This document shows, piece after piece, positions 8,400-16,395 of a DNA stretch of 64,000 nucleotides (its first letter is position 1; the number at the start of each line of letters is the position of its first letter). The translations under genes were made by a program, and so were the position numbers. Under the pieces are notes generated by a model. That model was not told the origin of the DNA, did not search any database, and saw nothing but the letters and a program-made list of their open reading frames with translations. Origin of the DNA: Larkinella punicea (lineage in GTDB: Bacteria; Bacteroidota; Bacteroidia; Cytophagales; Spirosomataceae); the NCBI RefSeq assembly GCF_003334855.1, contig NZ_QOWE01000026.1, positions 1-64,000 on the forward strand, in the 5' to 3' direction.

Positions 8400-9443
8400 T
8401 TACCCCGACACTCCCTCCACCGCCGGCATCAGCAGCGGCACGCCCACTAGAAATTTCTGCTCATCGTAGTAGATCGTCACCGGCGAGTGGGCGAGGAGTT
8501 TGTACTTGATCATGATGTTCTGCAAACCAATCTGGTTAGAAGGAACGGCCATTTTCTTCTTTTGCAGATTGTTCTCCACATACAGGTGGCCTTCCAGCGT
8601 ATAAAGCTTGATCGTCAGCGGACGGCTTACGGCAATGATGTTGTGTTTGATGGCGTTTTCGAGCAGAATCTGAAGCGTCAGGGGCGGAATCTGGTACGTC
8701 AGGTAGCGGGGGTCCAGATCCAGTTCCATGAAAATACCGTCGCCATACCGGGTTTTCAGCAAGTGGAAATAGGCTTTGATGAACTGGATTTCGTCGTTGA
8801 GCGGACACAAATCCCGGTTGTTTTGCTGGAGTAAATACCGGTAAACCGACGATAGTTCATCCACAAAAAGCTCGGCCTGCTGGGCATCGCTGGTGATCAA
8901 TGACGACAGCGAATTCAGGTTGTTGAACAGAAAATGCGGATTGATCTGGGTTTTGAGCGAATCGAGCTGGCTTTGTAGGTTCACTTTTTTCAAATCCTGT
9001 GCTTCGGTATAGGCCACTTTCCAGCGTTGATACAGGTAAACACCTTCATAGTAGGCGGCTATTTGCACCGTTCCGGCGAAGGAAACGAGCGTATTGAAAA
9101 AATACGGCCTGAATTGCAGGTAATCGTCGGTAGGCCAGAGCCCGATGAGTTCGTAAAAAAACGTCTGGGTGATGCGGATCAGGCTGGCAAAAAAAGCAAA
9201 CCAGATCAGTTGGTACAAAACCCGCTGCCGGGTCTGGGTCAGTTCGGGGTATTTTCGGCGAGAGAGGATGATGCCCCGGCGGTTGATTTCCCAAACCACC
9301 ACACTGCCCAGAATGAAGAAAAACGGAATGCGCCAGTCGTCCGGGTAGGGGACATTCGTGTAGCCGTACATGGCCCACTGACCCGTAAAAGACAGCAACG
9401 GGATGCCCAGAATGCGCATCCATTTGTCATTCAGTTTCTGCAT
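8400..9443 (-). CDS. LytS-type sensor histidine kinase
   Basis: The protein is 347 aa from ATG 9443. The longer frame starts 42 nt upstream inside the regulator gene, but ATG 9443 follows the regulator's TAA after a single base (TAAGATG), so coupled initiation there is more likely. It has about four membrane helices (11-30, 38-56, 76-98, 112-138), then the His_kinase domain with His170 in QINPHFLFNNLN and an ATPase N-box ENAIKHN. It forms a pair with the LytTR regulator immediately upstream on the same strand. No extracytoplasmic domain is seen. Confidence 0.92.
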   Translation of the reverse strand: MQKLNDKWMRILGIPLLSFTGQWAMYGYTNVPYPDDWRIPFFFILGSVVVWEINRRGIILSRRKYPELTQTRQRVLYQLIWFAFFASLIRITQTFFYELIGLWPTDDYLQFRPYFFNTLVSFAGTVQIAAYYEGVYLYQRWKVAYTEAQDLKKVNLQSQLDSLKTQINPHFLFNNLNSLSSLITSDAQQAELFVDELSSVYRYLLQQNNRDLCPLNDEIQFIKAYFHLLKTRYGDGIFMELDLDPRYLTYQIPPLTLQILLENAIKHNIIAVSRPLTIKLYTLEGHLYVENNLQKKKMAVPSNQIGLQNIMIKYKLLAHSPVTIYYDEQKFLVGVPLLMPAVEGVSG

Positions 9444-9444
9444 C

Positions 9445-10212
9445 TTATCGTCCAATCCATTCCCTGAAAGCCCGGATGCGGTCACGACTGACGATGATGT
9501 CCTGGGCGATGCCGCCGGAATCCAGGTCTACGGTAAGTTGACCATTAAGGTAGGAATGAATTTGCGAAACTGCTCGTCGTTCGACAATAAACTGCTCGTT
9601 GATTCTGAAAAAATGGTGAGGCTCCAGAACCTTTTCCAGCGTGTCGAGGGTATAATCAACCACATAGCGGTTGTTGTTGCGGCCAAAAAGGTAGGTCGTG
9701 CCTTCCCGGGTGTAAAAAAAACGAACCTCAGTGGCATCGACGGAGACGAGTTGCTGCTGGTATTTGGCCAGAAACTGGCTCCTGAATTCCGGCTGGCGCG
9801 TTTGTTTCCGCAGGTCATCAACCAACTCGCCAATGTCGGCCGAACGCACGGTGGCTGATTCGGGCTGTTTGTAGCGCTTCAGAACCTGTTCCAGTTCGTC
9901 TTTTTTGATGGGCTTCAACAGATAATCGAAGCGGTTTACCTGAAAGGACTTGACGGCAAACTCATCGTAGGAGGTTGTGAAAACAACCGGACAATCGATT
10001 GAGACCAGGTTGAAAATCTCAAAACTCTGCCCATCGGACAGTTCGATGTCCATCAGAATCAGATCGGGGCGGGGATGGGCCTTCAGCCAGGCAACAGTCG
10101 ACTCGATGCCGTCCGTAATGCCAACCACCCGGCTGGGAACATCTGCCAGATTCAGCAGCTTTACCAGTTTCTGAACCGCCAGTGGTTCGTCCTCAACGAT
10201 TAGAATGTCCAT
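9445..10212 (-). CDS. LytTR-family response regulator
   Basis: The 255-aa product has a receiver (IVEDEP, Asp55 in LILMDIELSD, Lys in LLKPIK) followed by a linker and a LytTR DNA-binding domain (about 150-255, with FFRINEQFIVERRAV). It is the first gene of a two-gene unit with the kinase at 8400-9443; the two coding regions are separated by one base. It is divergent from the isochorismate synthase gene, with 233 nt between them. Confidence 0.92.
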   Translation of the reverse strand: MDILIVEDEPLAVQKLVKLLNLADVPSRVVGITDGIESTVAWLKAHPRPDLILMDIELSDGQSFEIFNLVSIDCPVVFTTSYDEFAVKSFQVNRFDYLLKPIKKDELEQVLKRYKQPESATVRSADIGELVDDLRKQTRQPEFRSQFLAKYQQQLVSVDATEVRFFYTREGTTYLFGRNNNRYVVDYTLDTLEKVLEPHHFFRINEQFIVERRAVSQIHSYLNGQLTVDLDSGGIAQDIIVSRDRIRAFREWIGR

Positions 10213-10418
10213 AGTGCTGCCAAATTAAAAGGAGTGGAAGTACGAATCAATAAAATCCAATAAAAACAGCGCAGGGGATAAACCGGAAAGTTTTCCGCAC
10301 GAATTGTTGTTTTTCTGAACTGAAATGGGGAAGATTACGGCGTCTCAGGCAGATTTTTTGCGGACTTCGTCGATTTTTCCGCACAAAAAAGAAGAACAAA
10401 CTGTTATTCAGATACAGC

Positions 10419-10426
10419 TAAATTTG
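10419..10426 (+). promoter_or_regulatory. -7 element upstream of isochorismate synthase
   Basis: TAAATTTG matches TAnnTTTG exactly and lies 19 nt before ATG 10446, implying a very short leader. No good -33 TTTG is present at the expected distance. Confidence 0.4.
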
Positions 10427-10445
10427 CATCGACCCGATTTCGATA

Positions 10446-11681
10446 ATGCAATTTTCAACACACTTGTCATCAACCGTACAAACGCAGCAAACCAGCCATT
10501 CCATTTGGCAGGGAGCTGTTCAGGCGGGTTATCCCGCAGCCCTCTGGCGCCTTCCCAATCGAACCGACCGCGAATTAATTATTGACGCTTCCGGCAATGT
10601 GGCCACCGTTGCCATGGATTTTGAGGAATTGCCAATGGGCTTTGCCGTCAGCCCGTTTGTCAATCCGGACGCCGAGAGCACCTTCTTTCTAAAAGCCGAT
10701 TTTTACTGGCGTTTCGACGAAAACGGGACCATTCTGGCCGCCCAGAACAAACTGCCAACGGATCACCCGGCCTTTGAATCGCTCTTTCGGACCGACTCAA
10801 AAACCGCCGGCAAGGAAACTATTTCCGTGGTCAAGGTGGATAAATCTACTCAAAATCAGCAACTTGATTTTGAAGAAACCGTAAGTCGGGCCATCCGTCA
10901 GATGGAGCGTGGGACGTTTCGCAAGGTGGTGTTGTCGCGCACCAAAGCCATCCGGTTTGAGGAGCAGCCCGACATTCCGACGTTGTTCAATCGGCTCTGT
11001 CAGGCCTATCCGAATGCTTTTGTGTCTGCGGTTTATTTGCCGGATCGCAACCAGGTCTGGATTGGTGCCACGCCCGAACGACTGGTGAGCGTCGATGCCG
11101 ACGGTATTTTTCGCACCGTTGCCCTGGCCGGTACCCAGTCGGCTTTCGACTCCGAAGGCCGGCAGAAGCGGCCGGCGGATGCGCCCTGGACGCAAAAAGA
11201 AATTGAAGAACAGGCGCTGGTCAGCCGCTACATCATCGGTTGTTTCAAGAAAATCCGCGTTCGGGAATACATCGAAGAAGGTCCCCGAACCGTTGTCGCC
11301 GGCAACCTGATGCACCTCCGGTCGGATTATTCCGTCGATACGCAGGCCGTTAATTTTCCCCAACTCGGCACGGTGATGCTACGGTTGCTGCACCCGACTT
11401 CGGCGGTTTGCGGCATGCCCCGCGAAACGGCTCAGGACTTCATTTTGCAACACGAAGCACACGCGCGCGAATTCTACAGCGGTTTTCTCGGCCCGGTCAA
11501 CATCGCCCGCCAGGAAGGCCCCGAAACCGATCTGTTTGTCAATCTGCGCTGTATGAAGCTGGAAGGGCAGGAGGGAACGCTCTACGCCGGTGCCGGGCTA
11601 ACGGAAGATTCTTCTCCGGCAAAAGAATGGCGCGAGACAGAGCTGAAATGCGATACGATGCTTTCGGTTTTAACGAAATAA
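10446..11681 (+). CDS. menF: Isochorismate synthase
   Basis: The 411-aa chorismate-binding enzyme converts chorismate to isochorismate. Family blocks are visible: FRKVVLSRTK, WIGATPERLV, the AGTQ segment with acidic and basic residues after it, and the C-terminal HEAHAREFYSGFLGPV and AGAGLTEDSSPAKEW blocks, which include the Mg2+-binding glutamates. Because the organism is probably a Bacteroidota, the product most likely feeds menaquinone. A siderophore role (EntC/DhbC) is less likely, as no catecholate genes are nearby. Other men genes are not in the window. The longer overlapping upstream frame is not coding. An 87-bp inverted repeat follows the stop. Confidence 0.93.
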   Translation: MQFSTHLSSTVQTQQTSHSIWQGAVQAGYPAALWRLPNRTDRELIIDASGNVATVAMDFEELPMGFAVSPFVNPDAESTFFLKADFYWRFDENGTILAAQNKLPTDHPAFESLFRTDSKTAGKETISVVKVDKSTQNQQLDFEETVSRAIRQMERGTFRKVVLSRTKAIRFEEQPDIPTLFNRLCQAYPNAFVSAVYLPDRNQVWIGATPERLVSVDADGIFRTVALAGTQSAFDSEGRQKRPADAPWTQKEIEEQALVSRYIIGCFKKIRVREYIEEGPRTVVAGNLMHLRSDYSVDTQAVNFPQLGTVMLRLLHPTSAVCGMPRETAQDFILQHEAHAREFYSGFLGPVNIARQEGPETDLFVNLRCMKLEGQEGTLYAGAGLTEDSSPAKEWRETELKCDTMLSVLTK

Positions 11682-11688
11682 ATGTGAG

Positions 11689-11775
11689 TTTTTGCCCCTA
11701 AATCCCCTAAAGGGGACTTTTAGCATCCGAAAGTTTTTGCATCCAAGTCCCCTTTAGGGGATTTAGGGGCAAAAA
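11689..11775. repeat. Perfect inverted repeat, CCCCTAAATCCCC family, copy 1
   Basis: The arms at 11689-11719 and 11745-11775 are perfect 31-bp reverse complements around a 25-nt loop. Each arm carries CCCCTAAAGGGG, so nested hairpins are possible. Copies 2 and 3 lie at 44224-44320 and 47819-47906. It sits just past the menF stop in a convergent gene pair and could also terminate transcription in both directions. Confidence 0.95.
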
Positions 11776-11786
11776 TAATAAAGGCT

Positions 11787-11872
11787 AAATGTAAAATGTT
11801 GAATGATAAAGTGTATAAATGGATCAGCCCACTTTATCATTCAACATTTTACATTTCGTATTTTACATTCCT
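11787..11872. repeat. Inverted heptamer-repeat array, site 4
   Basis: A perfect 27-bp inverted repeat (11787-11813 with 11830-11856) encloses a 16-nt loop. The right side is built of heptamers in phase: CATTCAA, CATTTTA, CATTTCG, TATTTTA, CATTCCT (11838-11872). The left side reads AATGTAA, AATGTTG, AATGATA, AAGTGTA (11788-11815). The loop contains AATGGATCAGCC, similar to the core shared by sites 1 and 7. Confidence 0.92.
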
Positions 11873-11891
11873 TTTTCGGTTCGCTCAACGG

Positions 11892-12128
11892 CTACACATC
11901 ATCTTCCTCGTCTTCTTCGAGGGTTAACTCCTCTTCATCGACGGTTAGATCGTCGTCATCATCATCGTCCGTGATGGTGAGTTCTTCTTCGTCAAACTCT
12001 TCGTCCTCATCGGGTCCGTCTGCCAGGGCCGCAGAACCGCCGTAGCCGCTGGTATTCAGGTTTTCGGGATATTCTGCGTTTGCAGTAGAATGGGTATCGG
12101 TTTCAATCAGGCTGGTTGTGAGTGCCAT
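11892..12128 (-). CDS. Small highly acidic protein
   Basis: The 78-aa product (ATG 12128) is not recognised. The N-terminal half is neutral and Ser/Thr/Gly rich. From about residue 40 it is almost only Asp and Glu, broken by three evenly spaced Leu-Thr-hydrophobic triplets (EEELTIT, DDDLTVD, EEELTLE). There is no signal peptide or Cys. It might be a Ca2+- or protein-binding tail or a nucleic-acid mimic, but nothing in the sequence decides this. The strong codon-level acidity without stops in an otherwise poorly conserved spot, and its placement as a convergent single gene before a hairpin, support it being real. Confidence 0.6.
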   Translation of the reverse strand: MALTTSLIETDTHSTANAEYPENLNTSGYGGSAALADGPDEDEEFDEEELTITDDDDDDDLTVDEEELTLEEDEEDDV

Positions 12129-12280
12129 AATCAATGGGGTTAGCGTGGAAATATCACTAAAACGCGGCTTGGGAAAGAAGGTTTGAAAGATTTTTGACCG
12201 TTGACGTAATGGTAACGATTCTTTTCAAGTGGTAATCCTACTTTTCTTTATATTTACCTGAATGCGAATCGATTATCGGA

Positions 12281-14527
12281 ATGTTTCGATTGATTGGGTT
12301 GTTTGTTGGCTTATGCCTCTTTTCTGCTGAAATCGCTTTGGCCCAGACCGACGCGGAGTCGGAAAACCGTGCCACCTGGGCGCGGTTAAAGCAACAACCC
12401 ATCACGGAGACAACCTTTCGAACAGCTTGTGATCTGATGCAGACCGTTGGTCGGACGAACATCAACCGCAGTTACGAAATGCTGGCGGAATACGTACCAC
12501 GGGTTCGAAAAACCGGTAATCGGCAGTGGGTGCATGTTTTGCTGATGGGCTGGGCACGGGCCAAATCGTCGATGATTTTTTCGGAAGAAGCCGAATCCTT
12601 ATACCGACAGGCGCGCGAAAATGCCGGCAACCACACCCGGTTTTACCGGGAAGCTCTGGTCGGTACGGCATTGATGTACGGCGAGTGGGGCAAGGATTCA
12701 TTGCGGGAACAGTACTCGACCATCGGCGAAAGGGAATGCCTGCGGGCGAATGACAAGGAAAACCTGTCTTTCCTCTATACCTTCAAAGCCATGTCAAACC
12801 CCGGCGACACGGCCATGATGCGTCGCTACCTTGAGCGGGCCATCCAACTGGCGACCGGTCTCAGAAATAAAAACGCCTTATTCACCGCCCGTTATAACCG
12901 AGCCAACCGGTTTTACCGATCCAATCCGCAAAAACAGGTCGCGGAGTTTGAGGCCCTGCTGGAGCTGGCGAAGGATTCCAGTCTGAATCGCTATCCCCGG
13001 AAACTCTACGAACGAACCGCGTTTACGTTCCGGAATGCGGGCCCCAGTGTCTATTACCAGCTCATGCAGATTAACCTGCTGCTGACGGACTACGAAAATG
13101 CCTGGAAATTTGCCGAGCTTTTCTACAATGCGACCGTGAAGCCCAATCCGGCGGGGGTACAGGCGGCCTATTTCAATTCGGAAATTGCCATTGTGAAAAT
13201 CTACCAGAATGATCTGGCGGCTGCCCGCAACTACCTGAGTGAGAGTCGGAAACTGTTTGGGGGAGAAGAGATGAAAATCCCGTATTATGGCTATTTTCTG
13301 GCGGCTGGATTTTTGGCCGAAAAATACGGTCAGTACGGGAAAGCTTTGGAATACTATGAAGTCATCCGGAAAATGGGCGGGACGGGAATGGGGTTAAATT
13401 TGCTGCCATCGGATATTTACTACGCCCATGCGCTGGTTTTGAATCACCAACTGGCCCAGGCGGAACGGGTATTTGATGAATTTCGGCCGAAATTAAACGA
13501 TAGAGTTTATACGGCAACCGGTTTTTATTTCTATAAGTTTTATGCCGAATTGTTGAAAGCAAAAGGCGATTTTCGGGGCTACAGCCAGGCGCAGGATCAG
13601 TATGATGCGATCAAGGATTCGCTGACCAGCCTGAATAAATACCGCGCCATCCAGGAGATTTTAGCGAAGGTTCGTATCCGCGATAAAGAACAGCAAATCG
13701 TGCGGTTAAACGAAGAACGCATCGCCCGTGATCGTGAAATTCGGCGGGAAAGAGTGTTGTATTCCATCGTTATCGGATTGGCCATCCTGACCATTTTATT
13801 GCTGGTTTTATACCTCAGAAACCGGCAGATTCGCAGCCGGCAAAAAGAAGCCTTGCAGAAAAGCGAAGCCGAACATCTGGAGAAACAGCGGCATATCGAA
13901 TTGATACAGGGAATCATGCAGGCCGAAGAAAACGAACGCCATAAAATTGCCGATCAACTGCACGATGAGGTCAATACGATGCTGGCATTGGCATCGCTCA
14001 ATATTTCATCGACGCTCGAAAATGGAATCCCCGACAACCGGGCGGAACAGAAACTGCATAAAACCCAGGAAGTATTATCGTCGGTTTCGACCACCATTCG
14101 CGGATTAAGCCACCGGCTAACGCCTTTAACGATTGAACGATACGGTTTTCGGAAAGCGATTGAAGAACTCGCCGAAACGGTTAACGTATCCGATAAACTG
14201 GACTTGGAAACCATCGTGATTGGCTTCGATGATGCCACCAAATACCCGATTCCTTTCCTGAATGATTTGTACCGGATCGTGCAGGAACTGGTGCATAACA
14301 TCCTGAAACACGCCCACGCCAGTTATGCGCTGGTGGAAGTGATTGAACATGAACAAACACTCTCCATTGTGGTGGAAGATAATGGCATCGGCATTGATGA
14401 AAACGCTATCGGAAACGGGAAAGGATTGAGCGGAATGAAAGCAAAGGTGGCGTATCTTCATGGTCAACTTGAGATTAAAAGAAAGTCGGACAACGGAACG
14501 CTGGTTGTCATTGAAATTCCTGCTTAA
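12281..14527 (+). CDS. TPR-containing sensor histidine kinase (HisKA_3 type)
   Basis: The 748-aa protein has a signal peptide (MFRLIGLFVGLCLFSAEIALAQ) and a periplasmic helical TPR-like region (about 40-440), then a coiled stretch, one membrane helix (about 492-512), and a cytoplasmic kinase core. The phospho-acceptor is His561 in ERHKIADQLHDEVN, the NarX/DegS-like HisKA_3 signature. The ATPase has QELVHNILKHA, VEDNGIGI and GKGLSGMKAKV. The cognate regulator is the NarL-type protein encoded 12 nt downstream. The ligand of the TPR part is unknown. This class is common in Bacteroidota. Confidence 0.93.
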   Translation: MFRLIGLFVGLCLFSAEIALAQTDAESENRATWARLKQQPITETTFRTACDLMQTVGRTNINRSYEMLAEYVPRVRKTGNRQWVHVLLMGWARAKSSMIFSEEAESLYRQARENAGNHTRFYREALVGTALMYGEWGKDSLREQYSTIGERECLRANDKENLSFLYTFKAMSNPGDTAMMRRYLERAIQLATGLRNKNALFTARYNRANRFYRSNPQKQVAEFEALLELAKDSSLNRYPRKLYERTAFTFRNAGPSVYYQLMQINLLLTDYENAWKFAELFYNATVKPNPAGVQAAYFNSEIAIVKIYQNDLAAARNYLSESRKLFGGEEMKIPYYGYFLAAGFLAEKYGQYGKALEYYEVIRKMGGTGMGLNLLPSDIYYAHALVLNHQLAQAERVFDEFRPKLNDRVYTATGFYFYKFYAELLKAKGDFRGYSQAQDQYDAIKDSLTSLNKYRAIQEILAKVRIRDKEQQIVRLNEERIARDREIRRERVLYSIVIGLAILTILLLVLYLRNRQIRSRQKEALQKSEAEHLEKQRHIELIQGIMQAEENERHKIADQLHDEVNTMLALASLNISSTLENGIPDNRAEQKLHKTQEVLSSVSTTIRGLSHRLTPLTIERYGFRKAIEELAETVNVSDKLDLETIVIGFDDATKYPIPFLNDLYRIVQELVHNILKHAHASYALVEVIEHEQTLSIVVEDNGIGIDENAIGNGKGLSGMKAKVAYLHGQLEIKRKSDNGTLVVIEIPA

Positions 14528-14539
14528 CGAATTATAATT

Positions 14540-15169
14540 ATGGCTTTACGCCTTCTGATTGCGGATGATCATCCTTTGCTGGTCGACGGGCTGGTATCGG
14601 TTTTGGAGGAAATTGAAGATGTGCTCGTTCTGGAACCCGTCAGCAATGGCCGCCAATTGATCGACCGATTGAAAAAATGGGTCGTGGACGTAATTCTGCT
14701 GGACCTCAACATGCCGCATCAGGACGGCATTGCCTCCCTGAAAATCATCAAAGCCGAGTTCGTCCGCGTCAAAGTGATCATTTTCACCAGCTACGATCAG
14801 CCTAAATTGATCAAAGAGATCAAGGCGTTGGGTGCGGAAGGGTATCTGCTCAAAACGAGTAATTCGACAACCTTGAAAAAAGCCATTCAGGCGGTGGCTG
14901 CCGGACAGACCTGGTTTCCCGAAACCACCGTCGAACCGGCGGAGTCGGAGATGATGTCGGACGATTTTGTGAAAAAATACCAGATTACGAAGCGGGAGGT
15001 TGAAATCATTCGCCTGATTGCGGCAGGATTGACGACCAAACAAATCGGCGATTGCCTGTTTGTCAGTGAGTTTACCGTCAATTCGCACCGCCGGAACATT
15101 TGCCGCAAACTCAACATTTATACACCCGTCGGGCTGCTCAATTTTGCCAAAGAACAGGGACTGGTTTAA
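14540..15169 (+). CDS. NarL/LuxR-family response regulator
   Basis: The 209-aa product has a receiver (IADDHPLL, Asp55 in VILLDLNMPH, Lys in LLKTSN) and a C-terminal LuxR-type helix-turn-helix (about 145-205) with ITKREVEIIRLIAAGLTTK and SEFTVNSHRRNI. It follows the TPR kinase gene after 12 nt and is its expected phosphorylation target. Its regulon cannot be read. The 230-nt gap downstream shows no gene, only a weak CCCCT/AGGGG hairpin near 15302. Confidence 0.94.
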   Translation: MALRLLIADDHPLLVDGLVSVLEEIEDVLVLEPVSNGRQLIDRLKKWVVDVILLDLNMPHQDGIASLKIIKAEFVRVKVIIFTSYDQPKLIKEIKALGAEGYLLKTSNSTTLKKAIQAVAAGQTWFPETTVEPAESEMMSDDFVKKYQITKREVEIIRLIAAGLTTKQIGDCLFVSEFTVNSHRRNICRKLNIYTPVGLLNFAKEQGLV

Positions 15170-15399
15170 GCAGAGACGATTTTAAGTGAACGGGTTCGGT
15201 TGTCTCACAGGGACTTACCTGCGTAGTGTCGGTAGCGAAGCCGATTCATTCCTTTAAGCCTCGCGGAGTTTTCGGGTACGTAACCGATTTTTTGGCTTCA
15301 GCCCCTGAAAGAAGGGGAGAGCCGGGGAAAGTTCACTATATTGGGGGGCAAATCCTTGTGAGAAGGGATGGCACCCCTAAACGATTTCCTTAACCCCGC

Positions 15400-16353
15400 A
15401 TGAAGAATCCCGCATCGGTTTCGCGCCGTGGATTTTTAGCCCGCACCGGTATGGTACTGGCCGGAACGGCTGTGAACCTGAACGGTTTGGCCGACGCCCT
15501 GGACGAACCCATCATCGACATCCACCAGCATACCGACTACATGGGCCGAACCCATGACCAGTTGATCGCGCACCAACGGGCGATGGGCGTTACCACCACG
15601 ATTTTGCTGCCCGCAGGCACCCCGGCTTTCGGGATGTCGACGCACAAAGGCGAGTCGAATGGGCTACAGGCCAAGTGCAGCGGCAATGAAACCTGCTACA
15701 ACCTGGCCCGGCAACACCCGACCGAATTTCTGTTTGGCGCCAATGAAGTGCCTGATTTGCCGGATGCCACGCTGGAAATTGAAAAATACCTGAAGCGGGG
15801 CGCTCCCCTCATCGGAGAATCCAAATTTGGCGTGAAATGTGATTCGCCCGAGATGCAGCGAATCTATGAACTCGCTCAGAGCTACCGGGTTCCGGTGTTG
15901 ATGCACTGGCAATACGGGATGTATAATCATGATTTTGCCCGGTTTCATACGATGCTGGAGAAATACCCGAAAGTTAATTTTATCGGACATGCCCAAACCT
16001 GGTGGGCCAACATCGACAAAGGGCATCAGGACCAGACGGTTTTGTACCCGAAAACCAGCGTAACCCCCGGCGGCCTGACGGATCGGTTGCTGAGCGACTA
16101 TCCCAACGTGTATGCCGATATGTCGGCCGGTTCGGGACTGAACGCCCTGCTGCGGGATGAAGAACACACCCGCGGTTTTCTGGAACGCCACCAGAACAAG
16201 ATTCTGTACGGCAGTGATTGTCTGGATACGGCCGGCCACGGACCCACCTGCCAGGGTTCGCAAACCATCGCGGCCATCCGTCGGCTTTCTCCTTCCAAAA
16301 GCATCGAGCGGAAAATCCTGTACGAAAATTCGAAGAAATTATTCAGGTTATAA
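15400..16353 (+). CDS. Exported amidohydrolase-family metal-dependent hydrolase
   Basis: The 317-aa protein begins with a Tat-type signal (SRRGFLARTGMVLAGTA). The mature part is an amidohydrolase-2 TIM barrel: metal ligands His42 and His44 in DIHQH, later His residues in VLMHWQYG and FIGHAQTWW, and the Asp in ILYGSDCLD. Such enzymes hydrolyse or decarboxylate ring or lactone substrates. Tat export suggests the metal or fold is acquired in the cytoplasm. It is followed after 42 nt by a dehydrogenase-like lipoprotein gene and then a HiPIP gene, all on the same strand, suggesting one envelope catabolic unit. The substrate is unknown. Confidence 0.85.
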   Translation: MKNPASVSRRGFLARTGMVLAGTAVNLNGLADALDEPIIDIHQHTDYMGRTHDQLIAHQRAMGVTTTILLPAGTPAFGMSTHKGESNGLQAKCSGNETCYNLARQHPTEFLFGANEVPDLPDATLEIEKYLKRGAPLIGESKFGVKCDSPEMQRIYELAQSYRVPVLMHWQYGMYNHDFARFHTMLEKYPKVNFIGHAQTWWANIDKGHQDQTVLYPKTSVTPGGLTDRLLSDYPNVYADMSAGSGLNALLRDEEHTRGFLERHQNKILYGSDCLDTAGHGPTCQGSQTIAAIRRLSPSKSIERKILYENSKKLFRL

Positions 16354-16395
16354 TCGACCTGTTAAGAACCTTTTATTCCCTTTACCCACTTGAAA

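Noticed and set aside
10325-10585. An 86-codon frame overlapping the start of menF
   Set aside because: It has no known domain and menF begins properly at 10446 with a -7 element in front.
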